Positions 35,352-45,771 of a stretch of DNA of 64,000 nucleotides are shown here, in pieces. The notes under the pieces are model-generated. The model had not been told where the DNA came from. It saw nothing but the letters and a program-made list of their open reading frames with translations, and did no database searches. Position 1 is the first letter of the stretch, and each line of letters opens with the position of its first letter. The translations under genes and the position numbers were made by a program. This DNA is from Roseivivax sediminis (GTDB taxonomy: Bacteria; Pseudomonadota; Alphaproteobacteria; Rhodobacterales; Rhodobacteraceae): contig NZ_FOMS01000013.1 in assembly GCF_900112685.1 (NCBI RefSeq), positions 45,132 to 109,131 of the forward strand. The letters are read 5' to 3'.

Positions 35352-36965
35352 TCACTCCGCCATGCGGTAGAGGTCCTTGCCGTACCAGGTCTGCATCACG
35401 TTCTCGGTCGGGATGCCGCCGATCTCGGGGCTCAGCATGTCGACGTTGGCGTAATGGTAGATCGGGATGATCGGCATTTCCGCGGCCAGGATGCGCTCGG
35501 CCTCCTGGTACATCGGCAGCGGATCCTCGGCGGTCTTCGACTCCGCCATCACGGCGTCGTACTCGTCGTTGAAGAACTCGCCGTTGTTGTGGCCCGAATA
35601 CGAGGTGAAGAGGTCGAGATAAGTCGACGCCTCGTTGTAGTCGCCGCACCAGGCATAGCGCGCCAGGTCGAAATCCTGGCTCTGCATGCGGTCGGTATGC
35701 ACCTTCCACTCGTAGTTCGACAGCGTGATGTTCACGCCGATGGCCTTGAGCATCTGGCTCGCCGCGATGGCGATCTTCTTGTGGTCCTCGGACGTGTTGT
35801 ACTGCAGCGACAGCTCGAGCGGATCGTCGGGGCTGTAGCCGGCCTCTGCCATCAGCTCCTTGGCCTTCTCGAGCCGTTCCTCCTGGCTCCAGTCCGCCCA
35901 GTCGAGGTCGGGGCGTTCGAATCCCGCGGTAGCCCAGTGGGTCCAGTTGTAGCTTGGCTCCTGGCCGCCCTGGAGGATGCGGTCCACGATGATGTCGCGG
36001 TCGATGGCATAGGCCAGCGCCTTGCGCACGTTGACGTCGTTGAGCGCCTCGGGGCCCTTGTCGCCCACGTTCATCATGTAGATGTAGCTGCACGAATATG
36101 GGGTGGAGGTCGCCTGGTCGGGATATTCCTCCTTCAGGCGCGGGAACTGGCCGGCCGGAATGTCGACGCGGTCGAGCTCTCCGGCGAGGTAGCGGGTCAG
36201 CGCCTGGTTCACGTCGTTGATCGTCAGCGCGGTGAGGTTTTCCATCACCACGTTCTCGGCGTCCCAGTAGGTGCCCGACTTGGACATTTCCACGCGCTCG
36301 CCCAGGATGTGCTCATCGAGGACGTAGGCGCCGTTGCCGACCATGTTCTCGGGCCGGGTCCAGTTGTCGCCGTGCTCCTCGATCGTCGCCTGATGCACCG
36401 GGAAGGTGGAGGCATGCACCACCATCTGCGGGAAGTAGGGCAGGGGCGTGGTGATCGTCACTTCGAGGGTGTGGTCGTCCACGGCGCGCACGCCGAGTTC
36501 CGATGGCTCCACGTCGCCGGCGATGATCTCGGCGGCGTTCTCGATCTGCATCAGCTCCATGTACCAGGCGTATTCCGACGCGGTCGCCGGATCGGCAAGG
36601 CGCTGCCAAGCATAGACGAAATCGCCGGCGGTGACCGGATCGCCGTTCGACCATTGCGCATCCTCGCGCAGGGTGAAGGTGTAGGTCTTCTGATCGTCGG
36701 ACACCGTGTGATCGGTCGCGACGCCGGGCACCAGCGCACCCTGCGCGTCCTCGTTGTAGAGCCCCTCGAAGAGGTTGCGCAGGATGTCCGAGCCCTCGAC
36801 GTCGGTGTTGATCTGCGGATCCATCGACTTGATCGCGTCGAGCAGCCAGAACGTGTAGCTCTGCTCTTCGGCCAGTTCCACGCCCTCGGGCACGGGGTTG
36901 TCGGCAAGGGCGGGGCTTGCGGCGAGAAGCGCGACCGCGGACGCGGCGAGGCTGTGTTTCAGCAC
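35352..36965 (-). CDS. oppA: Periplasmic oligopeptide-binding protein (OppA type)
   Basis: The substrate-binding part of the importer, about 537 residues, with a Sec signal (AASAVALLAASPALA). Family marks include DPQINTDVEGSDILRNLFEG, YTFTLREDAQWSNGDPVTA, DVNVRKALAYAIDRD and the lobe linker regions. The ribosome-binding site GGAGGT abuts the ATG at 36974 with no spacing, but lies nine bases before an in-frame GTG at 36965; the GTG is therefore chosen. It is the first gene of oppABCDF. The peptide range cannot be read from sequence. Confidence 0.93.
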   Translation of the reverse strand: MLKHSLAASAVALLAASPALADNPVPEGVELAEEQSYTFWLLDAIKSMDPQINTDVEGSDILRNLFEGLYNEDAQGALVPGVATDHTVSDDQKTYTFTLREDAQWSNGDPVTAGDFVYAWQRLADPATASEYAWYMELMQIENAAEIIAGDVEPSELGVRAVDDHTLEVTITTPLPYFPQMVVHASTFPVHQATIEEHGDNWTRPENMVGNGAYVLDEHILGERVEMSKSGTYWDAENVVMENLTALTINDVNQALTRYLAGELDRVDIPAGQFPRLKEEYPDQATSTPYSCSYIYMMNVGDKGPEALNDVNVRKALAYAIDRDIIVDRILQGGQEPSYNWTHWATAGFERPDLDWADWSQEERLEKAKELMAEAGYSPDDPLELSLQYNTSEDHKKIAIAASQMLKAIGVNITLSNYEWKVHTDRMQSQDFDLARYAWCGDYNEASTYLDLFTSYSGHNNGEFFNDEYDAVMAESKTAEDPLPMYQEAERILAAEMPIIPIYHYANVDMLSPEIGGIPTENVMQTWYGKDLYRMAE

Positions 36966-36974
36966 GGGTGTCAT

Positions 36975-37410
36975 ACCTCCGGATAGAATTATGGCCCGGG
37001 TCGGTTGCCCGCCCGGAATGATCAAATTTGACGGACGAAGGGGGGAGGGCTTCAAGCCTATCGTTGCGGAAGGCGGGTTTGCGTACGTGTATCGGCCAGA
37101 ATTTGCCTACCGCGTAGGTTGCGTGCAAGGGGAACGGCAGCGCTGCCGTCAGGCGCTTTTACGATCATGACGCGAGACGGGGGCTGCGCTTGGCAAATGT
37201 TGCGAATAGCGATTCGCGGTCGGCGGCTTTCCTGCCGAGTGACCCTTGGACCCTCGGTCGGTTCTTGCATGCGCGTCTCCGGACGTTCGTTCGTTGGGCA
37301 TTTCGAATTTTTGCAACTTGTTGAAAGTAGATAAAATTCGTTGCGCGTTGACTTGCGCGGGGCGCTCCGATACCAGACCGGCGGCGTTAGCGGAAACGAG
37401 GAGCAGGCAC
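36975..37410. other. 436-base divergent promoter region of oppA and the UMP-kinase-like gene
   Basis: No supported gene was found. Composition is lower in GC at 37290-37345 (TTTTTGCAACTTG, AGATAAAATTCG). On the plus strand TTGACT (37348-37353), a 17-base spacer and TACCAG form a weak promoter candidate about 35 bases before the kinase start. The oppA promoter should lie here too but was not pinned down. Confidence 0.45.
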
Positions 37411-38145
37411 GTGCGGGTGATGGTCAAGATCAGCGGCGAGGCCTTGGCCAGTGGTGCCGCCGGCGTCTTTTCGGACGATGCGATTTCGGCGGTCGTGAAG
37501 GAGATCCTGAAGCTGCAGGACACCGGGGCGGAGGTTGCCTGCGTCATCGGCGGTGGCAACATCTTCCGCGGCTCGGTCTCTTCGGACTGGAACATCGAGA
37601 GGGTCGAGGCCGACAACGTCGGCATGCTCGGCACCATCGCCAACGGCATCCTCCTCCGCGCCAAGATCGAGGCGACCTCCGATATCGAGGTGCGCCTGAT
37701 GTCGGCGCTCACCATTCCCCAGATCGGGGAGCCCTACATCCGCCGCCGCGCCCAGCGGCACCTCGAGAAGCGGCGGATCGTGCTTCTGTGTGGCGGCATC
37801 GGAGAGCCGTACCTGACCACCGACTACCCGTCGGTGCAGCGCGCGATCGAGCTCGACTGCGACTGCGTGCTGGCGATGAAGAACGGCATCGACGGCGTCT
37901 ATGTCAGCGATCCCCGCAAGGATCCGGATGCCAAGCTCTACAAGACGCTGACCTTCGAGAAGGCGATCAAGGATCGGCTGACCTTCATGGATCACGCCGC
38001 TCTCGTGCTTGCTCAGCAGCACCGGATGCGCGTTCACGTGGTCGGCTTCGACGAACCCGGCGCGGCCGGACGCGTGCTGAACGGCGAACAGGTGGGCACC
38101 ACCATCACCGACGACGGCGGCGTGACCTTCTACGAAGACGCCTGA
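37411..38145 (+). CDS. UMP kinase family protein (PyrH homologue)
   Basis: A 244-residue amino-acid-kinase fold protein, the usual PyrH length. It has VMVKISGEAL, VIGGGNIFRG, GEPYIRRRAQRHLEKRR, YLTTDYPSVQRAIE and NGIDGVYVSDPRKDPDAK, all PyrH-like, and ends GEQVGTTITDDGG. PyrH makes UDP from UMP. Canonical pyrH usually sits with tsf and frr; here it stands between oppA and paaX, and its middle (NVGMLGTIANGILLRAKIEA) departs from typical PyrH. It may be a second copy with a changed role or the only one. The GTG at 37411 follows GAGGAG at a spacing of 7 and fits the family start. Confidence 0.82.
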   Translation: MRVMVKISGEALASGAAGVFSDDAISAVVKEILKLQDTGAEVACVIGGGNIFRGSVSSDWNIERVEADNVGMLGTIANGILLRAKIEATSDIEVRLMSALTIPQIGEPYIRRRAQRHLEKRRIVLLCGGIGEPYLTTDYPSVQRAIELDCDCVLAMKNGIDGVYVSDPRKDPDAKLYKTLTFEKAIKDRLTFMDHAALVLAQQHRMRVHVVGFDEPGAAGRVLNGEQVGTTITDDGGVTFYEDA

Positions 38146-38203
38146 GTGGCGCGCGCGGCTTTGCCGCGATAGGGTCCGGCGGCACGGTCCGGGATCTCCC
38201 CAC

Positions 38204-39103
38204 ATGCACGACGGCCTGTCCGCCGAACCTCTTCCGACCGCGATCCGCGATGCGCTGAGCACACCGGCGCCGCGCGCCACGCGCTTCATCGTCACGATCT
38301 ACGGCGATGTGGCCGAGCCGCGGGGCGGCACGCTTGCGATGGGCACGCTGATCGAGACCTGCGCGGCGCACGGCATTTCCGAAAGCCTTGCGCGGACAGC
38401 AGTGTCGCGGCTCGTCGCGTCGGGACGGCTCGACGGCGAGCGCGTCGGCCGGCGCAGTTTCTATCGGCTCACGGACGCCGCGCGGGCGGAGTTCCGCGCC
38501 GCGGCGCGGCTCTTCTACGATCCCTGGTCGGAGGCGCGCGGCTGGCTCTTCGCGCTGGGGGAAGCGGCGCTGCCGGAGGATCTGTCGTCTGTCGCCTGGG
38601 CGCGCATCGCGCCCGACCTCGCGCTGGCCCCCGACCGGCCGGACGTCACCCGGCCCGATGCGCCGCTTGTCGCCGGGACAGCGCTGACGGGGCAGGCGCC
38701 CGTGGCGTTCGCCGCCGCGCACTGGGATCTCTCCGGCGTGGGCGAGGCCTATCGCGCCTTCCTGCGCCGCTACGCGCCGGTCGCCGCCGCGCTCGGCTCC
38801 GGGCCACTGCCGGAGGCTGAGGTCTGCCTCGCACTTCGCCTGCGGCTCGTCCACGCTTACCGCCAGGCGGTTCTGTCCGATCCGCGCCTGCCGGTCGGGA
38901 CGCTGCCGCGCGACTGGCCGGGGCCGGAGGCTCGCACGGTTTTCGCGACTGCCTATCTGAGACTGGCGGAGATGGCGGACGCTCATATCGGGGCCAGCTT
39001 CGTCGACGCCGGCGGCGCGCTGCCCGCGGAGACGGACGCGACGCGCGCGCGTCTTGCGAGCCTGCGCCGGGTGCTCGCCCCGGCAGCGGGCCCCGCGCGC
39101 TGA
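38204..39103 (+). CDS. paaX: PaaX-family phenylacetate repressor
   Basis: A 299-residue regulator of the PaaX type. In Escherichia coli, PaaX represses paa promoters and is released by phenylacetyl-CoA. The N-terminal winged helix (RFIVTIYGDVAEPRGGTLAM, then ESLARTAVSRLVASGRLDGER) and the later PaaX domain (YDPWSEARGWLFALGE, WPGPEARTVFATAYLRL) are visible. It is directly upstream of paaA in the same direction, with a candidate operator in the gap. The ribosome-binding site is weak, which fits low expression. Confidence 0.92.
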   Translation: MHDGLSAEPLPTAIRDALSTPAPRATRFIVTIYGDVAEPRGGTLAMGTLIETCAAHGISESLARTAVSRLVASGRLDGERVGRRSFYRLTDAARAEFRAAARLFYDPWSEARGWLFALGEAALPEDLSSVAWARIAPDLALAPDRPDVTRPDAPLVAGTALTGQAPVAFAAAHWDLSGVGEAYRAFLRRYAPVAAALGSGPLPEAEVCLALRLRLVHAYRQAVLSDPRLPVGTLPRDWPGPEARTVFATAYLRLAEMADAHIGASFVDAGGALPAETDATRARLASLRRVLAPAAGPAR

Positions 39104-39106
39104 AAG

Positions 39107-39145
39107 CGTCACGCCAAATCGGATATCCGTACTTTAAGTGTGACG
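39107..39145. promoter_or_regulatory. Candidate operator between paaX and paaA
   Basis: A perfect 10-bp palindrome CGGATATCCG (39120-39129) is flanked by inverted arms CGTCAC (39107-39112) and GTGACG (39140-39145). The whole sits 50-90 bases before the paaA start, where a promoter is expected. PaaX or the TetR regulator of the facing operon is a plausible ligand; neither is proven. Confidence 0.45.
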
Positions 39146-39194
39146 TCTCGTGCGTTATGTTCTTAGCAACGGCACCCCCGGCAGGAGGCACCCC

Positions 39195-40187
39195 ATGTAC
39201 GCCCAGATGGTGAAATCCGAACCCACCGATCGCGATCCGACGCCCGAGGAGCAGGCGTTCCAGGCGCGCATCGACGCGGGCGAGAAGATCGAGCCGAAGG
39301 AGTGGATGCCCGAGGGCTACCGCAAGACGCTGGTGCGTCAGATCGGCCAGCACGCGCATTCCGAGATCGTAGGGCAGTTGCCCGAGGGCAACTGGATCAC
39401 CCGCGCCCCGACGCTGGAGCGCAAGGCGATCCTGCTGGCCAAGGTGCAGGACGAGGCGGGCCACGGGCTCTACCTCTACTCGGCCGCCGAAACGCTCGGC
39501 ATCAGCCGCGACGAGATGTTCGAACAGCTTCATTCCGGCAAGGCGAAGTATTCGTCGATCTTCAACTACCCGACGCTGACCTGGGCCGATATCGGCGCGA
39601 TCGGCTGGTTGGTGGACGGCGCGGCGATCATGAACCAGGTGCCGCTCCAGCGGACGTCCTACGGGCCCTATGCCCGCGCGATGGTCCGCATATGCAAGGA
39701 AGAAAGCTTCCACCAGCGTCAGGGCTACCACATCATGATGAAGATGGCCCGCGGGACCGACGCGCAGCGCGAGATGGCGCAGGATGCGCTCAACCGGTTC
39801 TGGTTCCCGTCGCTGATGATGTTCGGCCCGTCCGACAAGGACAGCGTGCATTCCAAGCAGTCGATGGCCTGGAAGATCAAGATCAACACCAACGACGAGC
39901 TGCGCCAGCGCTTCGTCAACGAGACCGTGCCGCAGGCGGAGTTCCTGGGTCTGACCGTGCCCGACCCGGACCTTGCCTGGAACGAGGAGAAGGGCGGTTA
40001 CGACTTCTCCGAACCGGACTGGGACGAGTTCTACGAGGTGCTGAAGGGCAACGGCCCGTGCAATCGCGAACGGCTCGGCGCCCGCGTGACGGCATGGGAG
40101 GACGGCGCGTGGTTCCGCGAGGGGCTGACGGCCTACGCGGAGAAGGCGGCGACGCGGCGCGCGGCCTCGGCCACCGCGGCGGAGTGA
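39195..40187 (+). CDS. paaA: 1,2-phenylacetyl-CoA epoxidase, catalytic subunit PaaA
   Basis: The di-iron monooxygenase subunit that epoxidises the ring of phenylacetyl-CoA, 330 residues. The iron ligands lie in [20 protein letters not shown] (Glu and the ExxH) and in [11 protein letters not shown] (second ExxH-type site). Start ATG at 39195 with AGGAGG before it. It heads the paaABCDE set, followed by a 60-base gap containing a small GGGCC/GGCCC hairpin before paaB. Confidence 0.97.
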   Translation: MYAQMVKSEPTDRDPTPEEQAFQARIDAGEKIEPKEWMPEGYRKTLVRQIGQHAHSEIVGQLPEGNWITRAPTLERKAILLAKVQDEAGHGLYLYSAAETLGISRDEMFEQLHSGKAKYSSIFNYPTLTWADIGAIGWLVDGAAIMNQVPLQRTSYGPYARAMVRICKEESFHQRQGYHIMMKMARGTDAQREMAQDALNRFWFPSLMMFGPSDKDSVHSKQSMAWKIKINTNDELRQRFVNETVPQAEFLGLTVPDPDLAWNEEKGGYDFSEPDWDEFYEVLKGNGPCNRERLGARVTAWEDGAWFREGLTAYAEKAATRRAASATAAE

Positions 40188-40247
40188 GCGGCGCGCCCCA
40201 CCGGGTGCATTTGCGGGCCGGGAGAGGCCCAACCTGAGGAGGAGACG

Positions 40248-40532
40248 ATGCGCAAGGAATGGCCCCTCTGGGAGGTCTTCATCCGTTCGGCCCACGGGCT
40301 GAACCACCGTCACGTGGGCAGCCTGCACGCCTCCGACGCGGAGACCGCGATCCGCAATGCCCGTGACGTCTACACCCGCCGCAAGGAAGGCGTGTCGATC
40401 TGGGTGGTGAAGTCGGCGGACATTACCGCCACGGCCCCGTCCGAGAAGGGACCGCTCTTCGATCCGGCGGAGGACAAGGTCTACCGTCACCCGACCTTCT
40501 ACGACATCCCCGACGACGTGGAGCATATGTGA
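40248..40532 (+). CDS. paaB: Phenylacetyl-CoA epoxidase small subunit PaaB
   Basis: A 94-residue structural subunit that links the PaaAC catalytic dimers. The sequence (EWPLWEVFIRSAHGLNHRH, GSLHASDAETAIRNARDVYT, EGVSIWVVKS) is the whole PaaB family core. It has a strong GAGGAGG site. Its stop shares one base with the paaC start (TGATG). Confidence 0.97.
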   Translation: MRKEWPLWEVFIRSAHGLNHRHVGSLHASDAETAIRNARDVYTRRKEGVSIWVVKSADITATAPSEKGPLFDPAEDKVYRHPTFYDIPDDVEHM

Positions 40533-41380
40533 TGCCCTCGCTGCCCGACATGGCGACGCCGAACGTGACGGAGCTTGCCGCCGGCAGGCGCGGCGCGTCG
40601 CGCGACATGCTGGCGGAGGTGCCGGACCTCAAGCCGGCGTTCTTCGAATGGCTCTGCCGGATGGGCGACACGACGCTGATCCTTGGCCATCGGCTGTCGG
40701 AATGGTGCGGGCACGGGCCCGCGCTCGAGGAAGACATCGCCATCGCAAACACCGCGCTCGACCTCATCGGGCACACGCAGATGTGGCTGAACCTCGCCGG
40801 CGAGGTGGAGGGGCAGGGCCGGTCGGCCGACGATCTGGCCTATCTGCGGGACGCCATGCACTTTCGCAACGCGCTGCTTGTCGAGCTGCCGAACGGCGAC
40901 ATCGGCCGCACGCTGATGCGCCAGTTCCTGTTCGACGCCTGGCACCACGAGATGCTGGGGCGGCTCGAAGGCTCCGCCGTCACCGAGGTCGCGGAGATTG
41001 CGGCGAAGGCGAAGAAGGAAGTCGCCTACCACCTGGACCGGTCCAGCGACCTTGTCGTGCGGCTCGGCGACGGGACGGAGGAGAGCCACGCCCGGATGCA
41101 GGACGCGCTCGATATCCTCTGGCCCTATACCGGTGAGTTTTGCACCGGCGACGCGGTGGACGCGGCGGTGGCCAAGGCCGGCATCGCCCCGCGCCCCGAG
41201 GATCTGCGCGCGCCCTGGCTCGCCTTCGTGGGCGAGGTGCTGGAGGAGGCGACGCTGGACATGCCGCAGAACGGCCATGCCCAGAAGGGCGGCCGGCAGG
41301 GGCGGCACACGGAGCACCTGGGCTATCTTCTGGCCGAGATGCAGTTCCTCCAGCGCGCCTATCCGGGGGCGGAATGGTGA
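40532..41380 (+). CDS. paaC: Phenylacetyl-CoA epoxidase structural subunit PaaC
   Basis: A ferritin-like partner of PaaA without a working iron site, 282 residues, needed for substrate binding. Recognisable stretches are LGHRLSEWCGHGPALEEDIA, NTALDLIGHTQMWLNLAGE and GRQGRHTEHLGYLLAEMQFL. The ATG at 40532 overlaps the paaB stop (TGATG), and the 3' end overlaps paaD, so translation is coupled on both sides. Confidence 0.96.
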   Translation: MPSLPDMATPNVTELAAGRRGASRDMLAEVPDLKPAFFEWLCRMGDTTLILGHRLSEWCGHGPALEEDIAIANTALDLIGHTQMWLNLAGEVEGQGRSADDLAYLRDAMHFRNALLVELPNGDIGRTLMRQFLFDAWHHEMLGRLEGSAVTEVAEIAAKAKKEVAYHLDRSSDLVVRLGDGTEESHARMQDALDILWPYTGEFCTGDAVDAAVAKAGIAPRPEDLRAPWLAFVGEVLEEATLDMPQNGHAQKGGRQGRHTEHLGYLLAEMQFLQRAYPGAEW

Positions 41381-41895
41381 CCGAGACGCTGCCCGACACC
41401 GCCACCGTGCGCGCCTGGCTGGACGAGGTGCCAGACCCGGAGATCCCGGTGATCTCCGTCACCGATCTGGGCATCGTGCGCGACGTGGGCTGGCAGGGCG
41501 ACACGCTCGTCGTGGGCGTGACGCCGACCTATTCGGGCTGTCCGGCGGTCGCCGTGATCGAGTTCGAGATAGAGGCGCATCTGCGCGCGCGCGGCATCGA
41601 AGAGGTGCGCATCGAACGGCGCCTGTCGCCGCCCTGGACGACCGACTGGCTGACCGACGCGGGCCGCGAGAAGCTGCGCGCCTACGGCATCGCGCCCCCG
41701 GTGGACGGCACCGCGCAGGACGTCTCCACCTTGCGCGCGGCGCGGATGGCGGGGGGGACGAACCTCGTCGTGGAATGCCCCCGCTGCGGGTCCGGCGCGA
41801 CCGAGAAGCTCAGCCAGCACGGCTCCACGCCCTGCAAGGCAGCCTATCGCTGCCACGAGTGCCTCGAGCCCTTCGACTACTTCAAGTGCATCTGA
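41374..41895 (+). CDS. paaD: PaaD Fe-S maturation protein of the epoxidase
   Basis: A 173-residue MIP18-domain protein thought to mature the PaaE iron-sulphur cluster. The N-terminal MIP18 part holds VPDPEIPVISVTDLGIV and TPTYSGCPAVAVIE with the conserved Cys. The C-terminal tail holds four cysteines (VECPRCGSGATEKLS, then YRCHECLEPFDYFKC), a zinc-ribbon-like arrangement typical of PaaD. ATG 41374 and GTG 41377 are both possible starts overlapping paaC. Confidence 0.95.
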   Translation: MVTETLPDTATVRAWLDEVPDPEIPVISVTDLGIVRDVGWQGDTLVVGVTPTYSGCPAVAVIEFEIEAHLRARGIEEVRIERRLSPPWTTDWLTDAGREKLRAYGIAPPVDGTAQDVSTLRAARMAGGTNLVVECPRCGSGATEKLSQHGSTPCKAAYRCHECLEPFDYFKCI

Positions 41896-41912
41896 GAAAG
41901 ACGGGGAGCCTG

Positions 41913-41963
41913 ATGTCTGCCGCAGCGTTCAAGCCTGTTCGACCGGTCCAGGAGGGGGTCTGA
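41913..41963 (+). CDS. 16-codon mini-frame coupled to paaE
   Basis: ATG follows GGGGAG by four bases, runs 16 codons (MSAAAFKPVRPVQEGV) and ends in a TGA that shares its A with the paaE ATG. The frame contains the paaE ribosome-binding site (AGGAGGGGG). It may be a translated leader that couples paaE to paaD, or chance. No similar peptide is known to me. Confidence 0.35.
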   Translation: MSAAAFKPVRPVQEGV

Positions 41964-43039
41964 TGGCCCGCTTCCACCCCCTCACCGTCACCGACGTGCA
42001 GAAGACGACGCGCGACGCCGTGGTCGTCACGCTGACGCCCGGCGAGGCGGACGCGCCCGCCTTCGATTTCACGCAAGGCCAGTACCTGACCTTCCGGCGC
42101 GATTTCGACGGGACGGAGCTGCGCCGCTGCTATTCGATCTGCGCCGGGCTCGACGACGGGGCGCTGCGCGTCGGGATCAAGCGGGTGGATGGCGGCGCCT
42201 TCTCGACCTGGGCGAACGAGGAGCTGCGCCCCGGCGACACGCTCGACGCGATGCCACCCATGGGCAGTTTTCACACGCCGCTCGATGCCTCTGCCGACCG
42301 CCACTACCTGGCCTTCGCGGGCGGGTCGGGGATCACGCCGGTCCTGTCGCTTCTGCGCACGATCCTCGCGCGAGAGCCGGGCGCGCGCTTCACGCTGGTC
42401 TTTGCCAACCGGCAGGTCGGCTCCATCATGTTTCGCGAAGAGATCGAGGATCTCAAGAACACCTATCTGGGGCGCCTGTCGGTGATCCACATCCTCGAAA
42501 GCGAGGCGCAGGAGATCGACCTTTTTTCCGGCCGGATCGACGCGGAGAAGATGGAGGCGCTGTTCACCCACTGGATCGACGCAGGCGATATCGACACCGC
42601 GTTCATCTGCGGGCCCGAGCCGATGATGCTGACCATCGCCGACAGTCTGAAGGCGCACGGGCTGCCAGAGGACCGCATCAAGTTCGAGCTCTTCGCGTCC
42701 GCCCAGCCCGGCCGTGCGAAGACACGCGCGGTGTCGAAAGAGGCGGCGGCCTCCGGCGCGGTCTGCGCAGTGCAGGTGACACTCGACGGCACGACGCGCA
42801 GCTTCGCGATGCCGCGCGACGGCACGGTGCTGCTGGATGCCGCGCTCGACAGCGCGCTGGATGCGCCGTTCTCCTGCCGCGCCGGGGTCTGTTCCACCTG
42901 CCGGGCCAAGGTGCTTCAGGGCGAGGTGGAGATGGAGACGAACCACGCGCTCGAGGATTACGAGCTGCGCGCGGGCTACGTGCTGACCTGCCAGTGCGTG
43001 CCGCTCTCGGACACGCTGGTGGTGAGCTACGATGAGTGA
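41963..43039 (+). CDS. paaE: Phenylacetyl-CoA epoxidase reductase PaaE
   Basis: The electron-transfer subunit, 358 residues. An FAD domain (LRRCYSICAG) and an NADPH domain (LAFAGGSGITPVLSLLR, AFICGPEPMM) are followed by a C-terminal plant-type [2Fe-2S] domain with CRAGVCSTC and a fourth Cys in YVLTCQC. It passes electrons from NADPH to PaaA. The ATG follows AGGAGGGGG and sits on the stop of the mini-frame. Confidence 0.97.
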   Translation: MARFHPLTVTDVQKTTRDAVVVTLTPGEADAPAFDFTQGQYLTFRRDFDGTELRRCYSICAGLDDGALRVGIKRVDGGAFSTWANEELRPGDTLDAMPPMGSFHTPLDASADRHYLAFAGGSGITPVLSLLRTILAREPGARFTLVFANRQVGSIMFREEIEDLKNTYLGRLSVIHILESEAQEIDLFSGRIDAEKMEALFTHWIDAGDIDTAFICGPEPMMLTIADSLKAHGLPEDRIKFELFASAQPGRAKTRAVSKEAAASGAVCAVQVTLDGTTRSFAMPRDGTVLLDAALDSALDAPFSCRAGVCSTCRAKVLQGEVEMETNHALEDYELRAGYVLTCQCVPLSDTLVVSYDE

Positions 43040-43123
43040 GCCACGCGGGGCTACGGGCGTCGCGCCGCGCATGCAAGGCGCCGCGGCGGCGGCCCTCGTC
43101 TGATACGGGAAAGGACCGGTCCA

Positions 43124-45172
<2,049 letters not shown>

Positions 45173-45176
45173 GCGG

Positions 45177-45770
45177 TCAGCGCAGACCGCGCACGCCGTC
45201 GAGGATCAGCGCCGTGGCGAGGTCGGCATAGCTGTCGCGGGTGATCGGCCCACCATCGTGGAACCACATGTAGACCCAGTTCATCATCCCGAAGAGCGAC
45301 ATGGTGACGGGCATCAACCGCTTCTTCTCGCCTTCGTCGAGCCCGGGATGCACCTCTGCGATCACCTCGGAGAAGCGCCGCACGATGCGCCGCTCGATGG
45401 CGCGGATCTCGGCCTGTTCGACCGCGGGCAGCTGCGCGTTGAGCTGTACATTGTGGAAATCGTCGGCACCGCGATAGGCCTCCAGCACCGTGCCGACTAG
45501 GCCGCGCAGCCGCTCTTCGGGCGGCGCGGCCGGATCGTCGGCGGTCTCCAGCGCGGTGTCGAGCGCCTCCAGATGCGTGGAGATGATCGCGAAGATAAGC
45601 GCGTCCTTCGACGGGTAGTAGTGGTAGAGCAGGGACTTCGACACGCCCGCCGCGCTCGCGATCTGCGCCATCGACGCGCGTTCCATCCCCATGGCGGCGA
45701 AGACGCGCGCGGCCTCCACCAAGAGGCCGTGGCGCTTTGCGTCGAAGTCGCGGGCGCGCGGGCGGGCCAT
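45177..45770 (-). CDS. TetR-family regulator of the paa genes (PaaR-like)
   Basis: A 197-residue TetR protein. The helix-turn-helix is RVFAAMGMERASMAQIASAAGVSKSLLYHYYPSKDAL. It follows paaK by one base and is the last gene of paaG-paaI-paaK-tetR, so autoregulation is likely. TetR proteins control paa genes in other proteobacteria, binding phenylacetyl-CoA; that this one does so is inference from position. A palindrome upstream of paaG is a candidate site. Confidence 0.9.
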   Translation of the reverse strand: MARPRARDFDAKRHGLLVEAARVFAAMGMERASMAQIASAAGVSKSLLYHYYPSKDALIFAIISTHLEALDTALETADDPAAPPEERLRGLVGTVLEAYRGADDFHNVQLNAQLPAVEQAEIRAIERRIVRRFSEVIAEVHPGLDEGEKKRLMPVTMSLFGMMNWVYMWFHDGGPITRDSYADLATALILDGVRGLR

Positions 45771-45771
45771 C

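Noticed and set aside
43032-43103. 23-codon frame starting in the paaE stop region
   Set aside because: Its ATG overlaps the paaE stop, but it has no ribosome-binding site of its own and only a low-complexity Ala/Gly-rich product.
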